64,000 nt of DNA from Chryseobacterium sediminis (GCF_008386505.1 NZ_VUNZ01000001.1:2473937-2537936); one strand, 5' to 3'. Numbered from the stretch's first letter, positions 1 through 9,170 are shown. Made by a program: numbers and translations. The notes: generated by a model not told the origin, from the letters alone.

Positions 1-528
1 TAGTGCAGAACCTTGAATTACTGGAGAGTTGTCTCCGTCAAATTCGTAAGTAGATAATAAGTCTCTAAGCTCCATTTCAACAAGCTCTAATAACTCTGGA
101 TCATCTACCATGTCAACTTTGTTCATGAAAACAACGATTCTTGGTACGTTTACCTGACGGCAAAGTAGGATATGTTCTCTAGTCTGAGGCATTGGACCGT
201 CAGTTGCAGCACATACTACGATAGCTCCATCCATTTGAGCAGCACCAGTTACCATGTTCTTAACATAGTCGGCGTGACCTGGACAGTCAACGTGAGCATA
301 GTGTCTTTTTTCAGTTTCGTATTCAATGTGAGCAGTATTGATAGTAATACCTCTTTCTTTTTCTTCTGGAGCAGAGTCAATTGCAGAGAAGTCTTTTTTC
401 TCAGCAAGACCTTTGCTAGCTAATACAGCAGAAATAGCAGCTGTAAGAGTAGTTTTACCATGGTCAACGTGACCAATAGTACCAATGTTCAAGTGTGGTT
501 TGTTACGATTAAACGTTTCCTTTGCCAT
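1..528 (-). CDS. tuf: Elongation factor Tu, N-terminal part (runs off the left edge)
   Basis: EF-Tu is the GTPase that carries aminoacyl-tRNA to the ribosomal A site. The 176 codons present cover most of the G domain. The P-loop GHVDHGKT lies near residue 19, DCPGH near residue 81 and NKVD near residue 136, all intact. The ATG at 528 is followed by the standard [12 protein letters not shown] start. The C-terminal half is outside the window. Its own promoter lies about 45-70 bases upstream. In many bacteria tuf directly follows a Thr-Tyr-Gly-Thr tRNA cluster; here that cluster is about 8 kb upstream, with a metal-efflux locus in between. Confidence 0.98.
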   Translation of the reverse strand, partial: MAKETFNRNKPHLNIGTIGHVDHGKTTLTAAISAVLASKGLAEKKDFSAIDSAPEEKERGITINTAHIEYETEKRHYAHVDCPGHADYVKNMVTGAAQMDGAIVVCAATDGPMPQTREHILLCRQVNVPRIVVFMNKVDMVDDPELLELVEMELRDLLSTYEFDGDNSPVIQGSAL

Positions 529-571
529 GATTTAAAATTATTTATTTATTGTTTTTCAAATTTTCGGTGTG

Positions 572-600
572 CAAATATAATGAATTTTTAAATACCAAAA
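572..600 (-). promoter_or_regulatory. Promoter of tuf
   Basis: Read on the minus strand there is TTTTG, a 16-base spacer after its TTG, then TATATTTG. This matches the Bacteroidota -33/-7 pattern (TTG and TAnnTTTG). The predicted start leaves a leader of about 35-40 bases before the tuf ATG. It lies downstream of the efflux operon terminator, so tuf appears to be transcribed independently of the efflux genes. Confidence 0.7.
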
Positions 601-724
601 ACTTTTTATTAAAAAAACTTTCAATATTCTCATCCAGTGAAGGACAAACCTTATATTTAACGTATTGAGACTGCAAATTTACATATTTTTCCTGATTGAA
701 AAAAACTTTCTGAAACCTTTTATG

Positions 725-756
725 AAAAAGCCTGAAATACAGAATATTCCAGGCTT
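725..756 (-). terminator. Terminator of the metal-efflux operon
   Basis: A 12-base-pair stem (728-739 with 745-756, one G-U pair) and a 5-base loop are followed on the minus strand by a short T run. It lies directly after the RND pump gene and before the tuf promoter. Confidence 0.75.
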
Positions 757-781
757 CACTAATATATAAATGAAAGAAAAA

Positions 782-3700
782 TCACATGTGGCTGAGCTTT
801 TTGGTCCGGTTGAAGATCCAGAAGATAATCGGAAAAATAAGCAGAGTAAGCACGGTAGCTGTAATAAGCCCTCCGATAATGACAATCGCCAGAGGTTTTT
901 GAGATTCTGATCCGATTCCTGTTGACAAGGCTGCTGGCATCAACCCAATAGAGGCCATAAGCGCTGTCATAATTACGGGTCTGGTTCTGGATTTCACCCC
1001 ATTTAATATCGCAGAGTCTATATCAAGACCGTCTTTTACATTCTGATGAAATTCTGTGATAAGAATTACCCCGTTTTGGATACAAATTCCCAAAAGGGCA
1101 ATCATTCCTACTCCGGCCGAGATTCCAAAATTGATTCCGGTAACATGTAAAGCGATAATTCCTCCTATTAAAGCAAATGGTACATTCGCTAATACTAGAA
1201 GAGAGTCTTTCATATTTCCAAACAGGATAAACAACAGGAAGAAAATCATCAGAATACTCACTGGTACCACTTGCGCCAATCTGTGAGAGGCCCGTTGCTG
1301 GTTTTCAAACTGCCCTGTCCATCCTACGGAATAACCATCCGGAAGTTCAATAGTCTCAACTTTTTTCTGAGCATCGGCAATAGTGCTTCCCAAATCTCTG
1401 TCACGGATGGAGAATTTAACTCCGATATATCGTTTGATATTATCCCTGTAAATAAATGCAGCTCCATTATCTTTAACAATGGTACTTATTTCTTTTAAAG
1501 GGATCTTTGCCCCATCCTGGGTAGGAACCATCAAAGCCGCAATATCGTTCTCATTGGTTCTATATTCCTGTGAATAACGCAGACGGATGGGAAATTTTCT
1601 TTCACCGTCAAACATTTCCGAAGCGGTTTTTCCACCAAAAGCCATCTCCAATACGGCCTGTGCATCTGCCGGCATTACACCGTAAGCTGCCATTTTATCT
1701 CTGTCCAGCACAACACTCACTTCCGGCTGGCCGATATTTTTAATAATTCCGGGATCTTTTACTCCTTCTACATCTTTAATTTTTAATAGAACTTCATTGG
1801 CTATTTTATCCAGGGTTTCCAGATTATCACCATAGATTTTGATTCCGTTTTCTGCTTTAAAACCCGCTACTGCTTCCGCTACATTATCTGAAATCGGCTG
1901 GGAATAATTGAAAGTGATTCCCTGATAACTTCTGAGTTTTTTATCAATCTCATTAATCAATTCATCATAAGTGATCTTACGTTTCCATTCTTCTCTTGGC
2001 TTAAGGTTAACGGCAAACTGTACGAATCCAAATCCATTAGGGTCCGTTCCGTCATTACTTCTCCCCGTCTGCGCCAGAACGTCTGTGACTTCTGAAAAGC
2101 TCATAATATCTTTCTTTAAAAGGTCTGCTGTTTTCAGAGATTCTTTTAATGAGGAACTCATCGGCATTTCTGCAGTGATCCACAATGAACCTTCATTCAA
2201 TTGAGGCAGGAATTCTGTTCCTAAAAATTTACCGGAAAATAAAGTGACCGCCAGAAAAGAGATGGCAACGATCATACTTGTTTTTTTATGCTTAAATGTT
2301 AAATTAAAGCCTTTCAGAACGATTCTGTCCCAGAAATTAACAAACGGATTATTTTTTTCTCTTACATTTTTATTTAAAAGAATATGAGAAAGTACAGGAA
2401 CCAGTGTTAAGGTAAATATTAGCGCTCCAATTAATGCAAATCCCAGAGTAAAAGCCAAAGGAGAGAACATCTTCCCTTCTACTTTCTGAAATGAGAAAAT
2501 GGGAATCAGGGAGGTAATAATGATTAATTTTGAAAAGAAAATCGCTTTCCCTAATCCGGTTCCGGTCTGCTTGATCCAGCCGCCTTTCGCAAGTTTATTA
2601 AACTTTTCCGTTCCGTACCGTTTCGCTTTATGATCCAGCATTACAAAGAGACCTTCTACCATGACGACGGCTCCGTCTATGATGATCCCGAAATCTACCG
2701 CTCCTAATGAAAGCAGGTTGGCACTCATTCCGGCCAGCTTTAAACATAAAAATGCAAAGAGTAAGGATAGCGGAATAATGATAGAAACAATTAGTGTTGT
2801 TCTCCAGTCGGCCATAAAGATTAAAACGATTACCGTTACCAGTACAATTCCTTCGATAAGGTTATGCATTACGGTATGGGTTGTAAAGTCCATCAGATTA
2901 TCGCGATCGTAGAAAGTAACCATTTTGACATCTTTCGGAAGTATTTTTTCATTAAGCTCTTTAATTTTAGCCTTCACTCCTACCAAAACCTCTCTTGGAT
3001 TTTCTCCTTTTCTCATGACAACAATTCCTTCTACCGTATCGTCATGATGATTCAGGGCAGCTTGTCCTACTCTAGGCATGGAACTTTCATGAACTTCAGC
3101 AACATTCTTTACCAAAACAGGATTTCCACTATCATTCTGAATGGTAATATTTCCGATATCGGCTACTGATTTCACCAAACCAATCCCTCTTACTACGTAG
3201 GCCTGTCCGTTTTTTTCAATAACATCCCCTCCTACATTCAGGTTACTTTTGGTGACAGCATCATATACCTGAAGCGGGGTCAGGTTGTATTTATCTAATG
3301 CTCTTGGATCTATACTTAGTTCAAAAACTTTATCCTGCCCACCGAAGACATTAATATCTGCTACTCCGGGAACACCTCTTAAAGCACGGTCAATTACCCA
3401 GTTTTGCAGAGTAAGCAACGCTCTTGAGTCTTTTGTTTTACTTTCCAGTGTATATCTGAAAATCTCACCGGTAGGCCCGTAGGGTGGCTGTACTTCCGGA
3501 TCTACCTCATCAGGAAGGCTAATGGTTCTTAATTGGTTATTGACCTGATTTCTGGCAAAAGTATCGTCCACCCCATCGTCAAACAGAATTTTAACAATGG
3601 AAAGTCCAAACATTGTGGTACTTCTCACACTTGTTTTCTTCTGAACCGGGCTCATCGCCAATTCGATGGGTGTAGTTACAAAACGTTCTACTTCTTCTGC

Positions 3701-3880
3701 ACTGCGCCCGTTCCATTGGGTAATGATTACAATCTGGGTGTTGGTAACATCCGGAAAAGCTTCAATAGGCATATTTTTGAAACTTATAAAACCGGAGATG
3801 GCTAAAATCGCAACCCAGATAAAGGTAAATGCTTTATTTTTTAATGAAAAAGCAATTATATTTTTTATGAATTTATTCAT
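782..3880 (-). CDS. CusA/CzcA family heavy-metal efflux RND transporter
   Basis: This is the inner-membrane proton-driven pump of a tripartite metal efflux system. Its 1032 residues match the usual length of about 1030-1060. The N-terminus has the typical first membrane segment followed by SFKNMPIEAFPDVTNTQ, and about twelve hydrophobic segments are arranged in two halves. The TM4 motif DFGxxxDGAxxxVE (about residues 393-407) is the pattern associated with Zn/Co/Cd/Ni-type pumps; Cu/Ag pumps of the CusA type lack it. I therefore favour a divalent-cation substrate, as inference. It is the last gene of the tolC-adaptor-pump operon, 69 bases after the adaptor, with a terminator after it. Confidence 0.95.
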   Translation of the reverse strand: MNKFIKNIIAFSLKNKAFTFIWVAILAISGFISFKNMPIEAFPDVTNTQIVIITQWNGRSAEEVERFVTTPIELAMSPVQKKTSVRSTTMFGLSIVKILFDDGVDDTFARNQVNNQLRTISLPDEVDPEVQPPYGPTGEIFRYTLESKTKDSRALLTLQNWVIDRALRGVPGVADINVFGGQDKVFELSIDPRALDKYNLTPLQVYDAVTKSNLNVGGDVIEKNGQAYVVRGIGLVKSVADIGNITIQNDSGNPVLVKNVAEVHESSMPRVGQAALNHHDDTVEGIVVMRKGENPREVLVGVKAKIKELNEKILPKDVKMVTFYDRDNLMDFTTHTVMHNLIEGIVLVTVIVLIFMADWRTTLIVSIIIPLSLLFAFLCLKLAGMSANLLSLGAVDFGIIIDGAVVMVEGLFVMLDHKAKRYGTEKFNKLAKGGWIKQTGTGLGKAIFFSKLIIITSLIPIFSFQKVEGKMFSPLAFTLGFALIGALIFTLTLVPVLSHILLNKNVREKNNPFVNFWDRIVLKGFNLTFKHKKTSMIVAISFLAVTLFSGKFLGTEFLPQLNEGSLWITAEMPMSSSLKESLKTADLLKKDIMSFSEVTDVLAQTGRSNDGTDPNGFGFVQFAVNLKPREEWKRKITYDELINEIDKKLRSYQGITFNYSQPISDNVAEAVAGFKAENGIKIYGDNLETLDKIANEVLLKIKDVEGVKDPGIIKNIGQPEVSVVLDRDKMAAYGVMPADAQAVLEMAFGGKTASEMFDGERKFPIRLRYSQEYRTNENDIAALMVPTQDGAKIPLKEISTIVKDNGAAFIYRDNIKRYIGVKFSIRDRDLGSTIADAQKKVETIELPDGYSVGWTGQFENQQRASHRLAQVVPVSILMIFFLLFILFGNMKDSLLVLANVPFALIGGIIALHVTGINFGISAGVGMIALLGICIQNGVILITEFHQNVKDGLDIDSAILNGVKSRTRPVIMTALMASIGLMPAALSTGIGSESQKPLAIVIIGGLITATVLTLLIFPIIFWIFNRTKKLSHM

Positions 3881-3949
3881 GATAGATAAATTGATGACCT
3901 AAAAAAGCCGTTAAAGAAAAATGTCAATATTCTTAATGGTTTTATAAGA

Positions 3950-5035
3950 CTAACTGTTCAGTGAACGATATATCAGCAGCTGGTTATTGGTAATCACCTC
4001 TTCTCCTTCTTTCAAGCCATCTGCAATATAAGTGACATCTCCCACCTGCTTTAATACTTTAATTTCTCTGATCTTTACATCTGTTCTGGATTTAAAAATC
4101 ACTACAAAGCTTTTATTATCATCAAAAATCACAGCTTTGGACGGAACAGTGAGCATCGTATTGCTTTCCAGGCTGGAAACTTTTATCGTTGCTTTACTGT
4201 CCGGAATTAGAAGCCCGTTGGCGTTATCCAGTACCACTCTTGCCTGCATGGCATTGGTCTGCGGATCTATAATTTTAAATATTTTATCAATTTTCCCATC
4301 AAAAACTTTATCCGGATAAGAAAGAGTAGATACCTGAGCTTTCATTCCAAGACTGATTTTATCAATATCCGATTCATTGACATTCATAATTGCCCAAACG
4401 TTGGTTGTATTGGCAACATCAAAGATATTATCACTTCTGTCACTTCTAAGCTGCATATCTTTATTGATACTTTTCTGAACAATATAACCGTTGATGGGTG
4501 CTACTACACTGTATATATTTCCGGTCTTCACATTATAAACCGTGCTTACTGCTGCAGCTCTCTGTAACTGATCTTCGGCTTTTTGCAACTGGCTTTTGGC
4601 TTCCAGGACATCTCTTTCTGTATTTAGCTTTCCTTCGTACAGCTCTTTTGCAACACGAAGATTATTTTTCGCTACTACCAGATCTGTTTTTGCATCGCTT
4701 ACATCTTTTTGAATTTCTGCAAGCTCGGTACTCCTGATGGTTGCCAGTACCTGTCCTTTTTTTACATAGTCTCCCAGTTCTACGTTTACACTCATCACAT
4801 TTCCTCCTACCAACGGATAAACATCTATATAACTGTTTTTGTCTGCTGAGATCTTTCCGTAAAAGCTGTATTCATCTTCTATGTTCTTTTTTTCAACTTT
4901 TGCCAGAGAAATAGAATTCAGCATCGTGTTGCTCAGCTCAAATCCCTTTTTGGCGTGATTGGTTTTCTCTTCTTCTTTTTTGGAACAGGCCAATAATGAA
5001 AGGGCCATCAATACGGGAATAATATATGTTTTCAT
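3950..5035 (-). CDS. Efflux RND periplasmic adaptor subunit (CusB/CzcB-like lipoprotein)
   Basis: This membrane-fusion protein joins the RND pump to the outer-membrane channel. The N-terminus MKTYIIPVLMALSLLAC is a lipoprotein signal with the acylated cysteine near residue 17. It is followed by the barrel-sandwich (lipoyl-like) half GGNVMSVNVELGDYVKKG, a long alpha-helical hairpin at about residues 105-165, and then the second lipoyl half and beta-barrel. At 361 residues it is within the family range. It starts 4 bases after the TolC-like gene ends, so the two are surely co-transcribed. No extended His- or Met-rich metal-binding tail is present. Confidence 0.93.
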   Translation of the reverse strand: MKTYIIPVLMALSLLACSKKEEEKTNHAKKGFELSNTMLNSISLAKVEKKNIEDEYSFYGKISADKNSYIDVYPLVGGNVMSVNVELGDYVKKGQVLATIRSTELAEIQKDVSDAKTDLVVAKNNLRVAKELYEGKLNTERDVLEAKSQLQKAEDQLQRAAAVSTVYNVKTGNIYSVVAPINGYIVQKSINKDMQLRSDRSDNIFDVANTTNVWAIMNVNESDIDKISLGMKAQVSTLSYPDKVFDGKIDKIFKIIDPQTNAMQARVVLDNANGLLIPDSKATIKVSSLESNTMLTVPSKAVIFDDNKSFVVIFKSRTDVKIREIKVLKQVGDVTYIADGLKEGEEVITNNQLLIYRSLNS

Positions 5036-5039
5036 GATT

Positions 5040-6281
5040 TTAATAGAAGATTTTCGTTTGTACTAGTTGATTAAGCTGTTCTGCGGACTGCATGATCTCA
5101 TTTTTCATATCATAGATTTGTAGGGCTGTTTCCCTGTAGCTATCCATAAAGTCTGTAAATTCAATCAGGTTGACATTTCCTTTTCTGAAGTTGTTCAGCA
5201 TTCCGTTGTATACAAGATCCATATTCTGCAGATCTGTAGTTTTAATGTCCAAAAGCTGGTCATACTGAGCTTTCCAGGTTTTATAAGCAGATTGAACTTT
5301 TGTCTCAAGGGTTAGTTTCTGGAGATCAGCATTTTTCTGATTCTGTTGAATGGCATAGTTTGCTTTTACCACATTCCCCTGATTTGCTTTCCATAAAGGC
5401 AAAGGAATTCCCAAGGTTAGGTTAGCTTCATTATTAAAAGTTCCGCCTGCCTGATCCCATGCAGCACCTACTGTCACATCCGGTACATTCAGAGATTTCT
5501 GCCATTGTGCATATAACTTGCTATTATCAATGAGTTTCAGATTGTATTGGTAATCCGCATTATTTTCCAGCGCTTTGCTTTTCAGTTCTTCTTCATTTCC
5601 GAAAGGCTGTGCTGCCAGTGATTCTTTAGCTTCAGCTTCAGACATCGTTGGTTCTATTTCTTCCGAAACTCCTGTTAAAACTTTCAGGTTTTGTTCAAAA
5701 TCCAGAATATTTTTATTGATCTCCAGCTTATCATGATTCAGCTGGATCACAATACTCTGTAACCTGACAGCATCTTTTAGGGAAACATTTCCTTTTGCTG
5801 ACTGTACACGATAAGCGTTTAAAAGATCATTCATATACCCTAACTGCTTATTGGTATTCTCCAGTTTTAGTTTTTCGTAATACAGGTTGAAATAAGCAGA
5901 ACGTAGCTGGGACCTTAAATCAGCCAGCAATTGGGAAAACTGAAGTTGGGCAAGTTCTTTGTTAGATTTGGCAAAAGCAATTTCGTTTTTCTTTTTCCCC
6001 CCCATATAGATCAATTGGGTAATTCCTGCTCCTTTTGAGTGGCCTACATCAAAAACTTTTTTATCCTGAGGATTGTAAGCATTGAACTGTCCGCTTAATT
6101 GTGGTAATTCCCAGATCTTAGCCTGCAGGATATCTGCATCAGCCATATTGATGTTGTATTGTTCGGCGAGCAGCTGGAGGTTGTTCTTCTGAAAGGCTTC
6201 TTCGCAATCCAAAAGAGACATCTGCTGTTGTGCTGCCATGAATGAGGAAACGGCGAGACACAGCACTGCAATTCTGTTCAT
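5040..6281 (-). CDS. TolC family outer-membrane efflux protein (CzcC/CusC-like)
   Basis: This is the outer-membrane channel of the tripartite metal exporter. It begins with a signal peptide (MNRIAVLCLAVSSFMAA) ending before QQQ. The rest is the alpha-helical duplicated TolC fold with long coiled-coil stretches, for example residues 100-170 and 320-400. The 413 residues fit the CzcC group. It is the first gene of the efflux operon. Its upstream region carries four 11-bp-spaced repeats that are probably the site for the response regulator encoded nearby. Confidence 0.92.
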   Translation of the reverse strand: MNRIAVLCLAVSSFMAAQQQMSLLDCEEAFQKNNLQLLAEQYNINMADADILQAKIWELPQLSGQFNAYNPQDKKVFDVGHSKGAGITQLIYMGGKKKNEIAFAKSNKELAQLQFSQLLADLRSQLRSAYFNLYYEKLKLENTNKQLGYMNDLLNAYRVQSAKGNVSLKDAVRLQSIVIQLNHDKLEINKNILDFEQNLKVLTGVSEEIEPTMSEAEAKESLAAQPFGNEEELKSKALENNADYQYNLKLIDNSKLYAQWQKSLNVPDVTVGAAWDQAGGTFNNEANLTLGIPLPLWKANQGNVVKANYAIQQNQKNADLQKLTLETKVQSAYKTWKAQYDQLLDIKTTDLQNMDLVYNGMLNNFRKGNVNLIEFTDFMDSYRETALQIYDMKNEIMQSAEQLNQLVQTKIFY

Positions 6282-6300
6282 TGTTTTTCTTTTTAAATTA

Positions 6301-6357
6301 CAAAATTGCTCTGATGCTATTAAAAGAAACTTAAATGATGCTTAAAAAAATATTAAA
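6301..6357 (-). promoter_or_regulatory. Candidate response-regulator site: four direct repeats with 11-bp period, plus -7 box
   Basis: On the plus strand, hexamers ATTAAA, CTTAAA, CTTAAA and ATTAAA begin at 6319, 6330, 6341 and 6352, an exact period of 11 bases. They lie just upstream of a possible -7 box (minus-strand CAATTTTG, 6301-6308) for the TolC gene that starts at 6281. OmpR-family regulators typically bind direct repeats with about one helical turn between half-sites, so this is a good candidate for the neighbouring regulator. The spacing is seen directly; the binding is inferred. Confidence 0.6.
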
Positions 6358-6464
6358 ATCTCCTTCTACAGGACGTTTCAAAGAAATAAAACAACAATTG
6401 AACAGGCATTTTATTCTCCAATAGTTGAGTTTTTTATCAAAAATTTAATCCGGAGTTTAACAAA

Positions 6465-6496
6465 AAAAGCAACTGCTTTTGAGGCCAGTTGCTTTT
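6465..6496 (-). terminator. Terminator after the sensor kinase gene
   Basis: A perfect 11-base-pair stem (6465-6475 with 6486-6496) and a 10-base loop. On the minus strand the hairpin is followed by a run of T. It separates the two-component gene pair from the efflux operon, implying two transcription units. Confidence 0.75.
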
Positions 6497-6501
6497 GAAT
6501 A

Positions 6502-7866
6502 TTATTTCTTAAAAATTAAAGTAAACTTATTGATATATTCCTGAGGGGAAGAGTAGATGATCTCAGCATCATGATATTCGAGAATCCTTTTGACAATTCT
6601 AAGCCCTAAACCTGATCCCGCAATATTCTGCGCATTATTTCCTCTCGTGAAAGCTTCAAACAGCTTGGTCTGCTCATCTTCAGAGATCGTATTTCCATGA
6701 GAAAGAACTTCTACAGAAAGATTATCATTCGTTTCGGTAATCAAGACATTCACTTCTGTATTGTCAGAATATACCGCTGCATTTTTAAAGAGATTAATAA
6801 AAACGATGACCAAAAGCGATTGAATTCCTTTTATCATCAGGAAAGCATTTTCGGAACTATCTTCATTAATCAGAAAATCAAGTTTAAGCTGCGGATAACT
6901 TTTCTCTACCGCTTCAAAAGCTTCAAAGATAACTTCATCAATTCTTACTTCTTCATAAATACTCTGAATATTTTCTTTATCAAATTTTGTAAGCAGCAAA
7001 AGTGAATTCGTCAAATCCGACAACTGGTATACATCCCGCTGAATCTGTTGCAAAGAAGACAGAGTTTCCGGCGAATGCTCTTCAAATTTTATAAGGTTCT
7101 CCAGCTGAAATGCCATTCTTGTAATAGGTGTCCTGATTTCATGGGAAGCACTTGCGGTAAAATCCTTTTGCGATTGAAATACATCATCGAGCCGTCCGAT
7201 CATTGTATTAAATGATTTTGCCAGCACACTGACTTCATCATTTGACTGCTCCACGGGAATCTGTTTTGTAAGTTTATGAGCCGTCACTTCAGAAATCTCT
7301 TTGTTCAGATCTTCCAGCGGGCGTAGGAATTTTTCCACAAAATAATAACTGAAAAAGCCAATAAGAAGGGTACTCATAGCATAAGCCGTGATCAAAAGGT
7401 ATTTCAGATACCCCAGTTTCGATTTTCCATTGGTGTCAAAGGCACTGGTAAGAATATAATAATCTTCACCGTTAATTGTCCTGAGTGCGGCATAGATCTC
7501 CGGAACTGTTTTCTCCGTAAAAATAATCTTCTTTTTATCCAGTTCTTTAAGCATTGCACTGTCCCAGGTAACATTCCGGTCTTTGATGGTACTGTAGATC
7601 AACTCTTTTTTCTCGTTGAAAATTAAAATCTTTTCATTCAAGAGAATGTTATCCGAATTTTCATTGAAGAAAACCGGAGCTTCTTCCTCAAAGTCTTTGG
7701 ATTTTGAAATGAAATGAGAGGTGAATTCAAGTCTCTGCCTGAATCTTTCTTTAAACTCATCCCTCCTGAAATCGTTAAAAGATAAATAAATGACTGCCAT
7801 CACCATCCCAAAAAGCAATGAAAAGGCGATACTGATCGTTAAGGCTATCTTTCTTTTTAAAGACAT
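6502..7866 (-). CDS. Two-component sensor histidine kinase
   Basis: This is a membrane-bound sensor expected to control the metal-efflux genes downstream. A first membrane segment (about residues 9-28) is followed by an extracytoplasmic sensing region of about 130 residues. A second segment lies at about 158-178, then a HAMP linker. The HisKA motif SASHEIRTPITR places the phospho-accepting histidine near residue 241. The C-terminal ATPase domain has GSGLGLRIVKRI. Of 454 residues none of the core boxes is missing. It starts at the base next to the stop of the response regulator, so the two are translationally coupled. The ligand is not evident from sequence; a metal ion is inferred from context. 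Confidence 0.93.
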   Translation of the reverse strand: MSLKRKIALTISIAFSLLFGMVMAVIYLSFNDFRRDEFKERFRQRLEFTSHFISKSKDFEEEAPVFFNENSDNILLNEKILIFNEKKELIYSTIKDRNVTWDSAMLKELDKKKIIFTEKTVPEIYAALRTINGEDYYILTSAFDTNGKSKLGYLKYLLITAYAMSTLLIGFFSYYFVEKFLRPLEDLNKEISEVTAHKLTKQIPVEQSNDEVSVLAKSFNTMIGRLDDVFQSQKDFTASASHEIRTPITRMAFQLENLIKFEEHSPETLSSLQQIQRDVYQLSDLTNSLLLLTKFDKENIQSIYEEVRIDEVIFEAFEAVEKSYPQLKLDFLINEDSSENAFLMIKGIQSLLVIVFINLFKNAAVYSDNTEVNVLITETNDNLSVEVLSHGNTISEDEQTKLFEAFTRGNNAQNIAGSGLGLRIVKRILEYHDAEIIYSSPQEYINKFTLIFKK

Positions 7867-8550
7867 TTATAGTGGGCTAAGATAATATCCGAAACCAGAA
7901 CGGGTATGGATCAGTTTTATTTTAAAATCTTTATCAATCTTTTTCCTCAGGAAATTGATGTAAACTTCTACCGTATTGGTATTCGTATTGAAGTTGTGTT
8001 CCCATACATGCTCTGTAATCTGCTGTTTTGAAACGGTTCTCCCCTGCGCTTCCGCAAGATAAACCAGCAGCTGAAATTCTTTTAACGTAAGGGTGATTTC
8101 ATTTCCTCCACGATAAACCTTCTGCTCGGTTTTATTAATAATAAGGTCATCAATTCTAAGAATATCCTGATCTGAATTATCTGAAGGTGCCTTTCTTCTC
8201 AAAAGTGAATTCATTCTTAGAAGAAGTTCTTCAAACTGAAAAGGCTTTACCAGGTAATCATCGGCCAGTCTGGTGAAGGCATCTTTCTTATCAGAAATAT
8301 CACCATAGGCAGAAATGATAATAATCGGTGTATTCTTATCAAAAGAACGGATTGTCTGGCAGACATCGAGTCCATTTATTTTAGGAACATTAATGTCGAG
8401 CAAATACAGTTCGTATGTATTATTTTTTATCTGACGGAGAAAAGTTTCTCCATCGTAAATCTTATCACAGTTAAAATTATTTGATTCTAAAAATCGGCAA
8501 AGTTCTGCAGACAAAATGAGATCATCTTCTAATAAAAGAATATTCATCAA
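7867..8550 (-). CDS. OmpR-family response regulator
   Basis: This transcription factor is phosphorylated by the adjacent kinase. The receiver domain (1-120) has the acidic pocket near residue 9 (LLLEDD), the phosphorylated Asp near 52 (LLDINVP) and the conserved Lys near 102 (YLVKPF). The winged-helix DNA-binding domain (about 128-226) ends with TVEVYINFLRKKID and TRSGFGYYL. The 227-residue length is standard. It is the first gene of the regulator-kinase pair. The direct repeats at 6319-6357 are a likely target. Context suggests a CusR/CzcR-like role. Confidence 0.94.
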   Translation of the reverse strand: MMNILLLEDDLILSAELCRFLESNNFNCDKIYDGETFLRQIKNNTYELYLLDINVPKINGLDVCQTIRSFDKNTPIIIISAYGDISDKKDAFTRLADDYLVKPFQFEELLLRMNSLLRRKAPSDNSDQDILRIDDLIINKTEQKVYRGGNEITLTLKEFQLLVYLAEAQGRTVSKQQITEHVWEHNFNTNTNTVEVYINFLRKKIDKDFKIKLIHTRSGFGYYLSPL

Positions 8551-8762
8551 AAATTATTTTACACGAATTTAACGAAAATTTTATGATTGTGATTCTAAAG
8601 ATGAAGTAAAAATTTCCAAGACATCCCAGTACTCTATTCCTAGTAGATAAAAAATGGACTGAACAAAAAATCGGATGGAATTGATTTACCCCTTTGTTTA
8701 AGCAAGTGTTTAACTATAAAATTTCTTCAGTGATGCAATCACATCATTTTTTTAAAATAGGG
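8551..8762. other. Upstream region of the two-component operon
   Basis: AT-rich non-coding DNA between the tRNA operon terminator and the response regulator. A weak -7-like box may be present about 25 bases before the ATG. I see no repeat matching the 11-bp array in front of the efflux genes, so autoregulation through the same site is not evident. Confidence 0.4.
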
Positions 8763-8790
8763 GTAAAAAAAATCCCGAAGAAATTCGGGA
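8763..8790 (-). terminator. Terminator of the tRNA operon
   Basis: A 7-base-pair stem (8773-8779 with 8784-8790) with a four-base loop is followed on the minus strand by eight T. It lies 9 bases downstream of the last tRNA and isolates the tRNAs from the metal-resistance genes. Confidence 0.85.
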
Positions 8791-8798
8791 AAATCGAG

Positions 8799-8870
8799 AG
8801 CCAACTACGGGACTTGAACCCGTGACCTCTTCCTTACCAAGGAAGCACTCTACCGCTGAGCTAAGTCGGC
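8799..8870 (-). tRNA. tRNA-Thr (anticodon GGT)
   Basis: A full cloverleaf on the minus strand with acceptor GCCGACT/AGTTGGC, anticodon loop TTGGTAA and T-loop GGTTCAAGTCC. The 3' CCA is not encoded. It is the last gene of the tRNA operon and is present once, unlike the three tRNA species upstream. Confidence 0.97.
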
Positions 8871-8910
8871 ATCAACTAAAAAAATCACACTAAGTAGCGT
8901 GATTTTTTTG

Positions 8911-8983
8911 AGCGGAAGACGGGGGTCGAACCCGCGACATTCAGCTTGGAAGGCTGACGCTCTACCAACTGAGCTACTTCCGC
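8911..8983 (-). tRNA. tRNA-Gly (anticodon TCC), copy 1
   Basis: 73-base cloverleaf on the minus strand with acceptor GCGGAAG/CTTCCGC, anticodon loop CTTCCAA and T-loop GGTTCGACCC. No encoded CCA. It appears identical to the copy at 9336-9408. An 11-base-pair A/T-rich hairpin with a T run (8878-8909) lies just downstream, before tRNA-Thr(GGT). Confidence 0.97.
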
Positions 8984-9069
8984 AATTTTGTTTCCAAAAC
9001 TATTGGTAAACGCTGTGCAAAACTAAGAAAACTTATTTAATCCTGCAAGTTTTTTTATAATATAAAATG

Positions 9070-9150
9070 TGGGGAGAGCAGGATTCGAACCTACGAAGCC
9101 GAAGCAACTGAGTTACAGTCAGTCCCATTTAGCCACTCTGGAATCTCCCC
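9070..9150 (-). tRNA. tRNA-Tyr (anticodon GTA), copy 1
   Basis: 81-base class II tRNA with a long variable arm. The acceptor is GGGGAGA/TCTCCCC, the anticodon loop CTGTAAC. No encoded CCA. It lies between the Thr(TGT) and Gly genes of the downstream triplet. Confidence 0.97.
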
Positions 9151-9170
9151 AGATATTTTATATTAAAATG

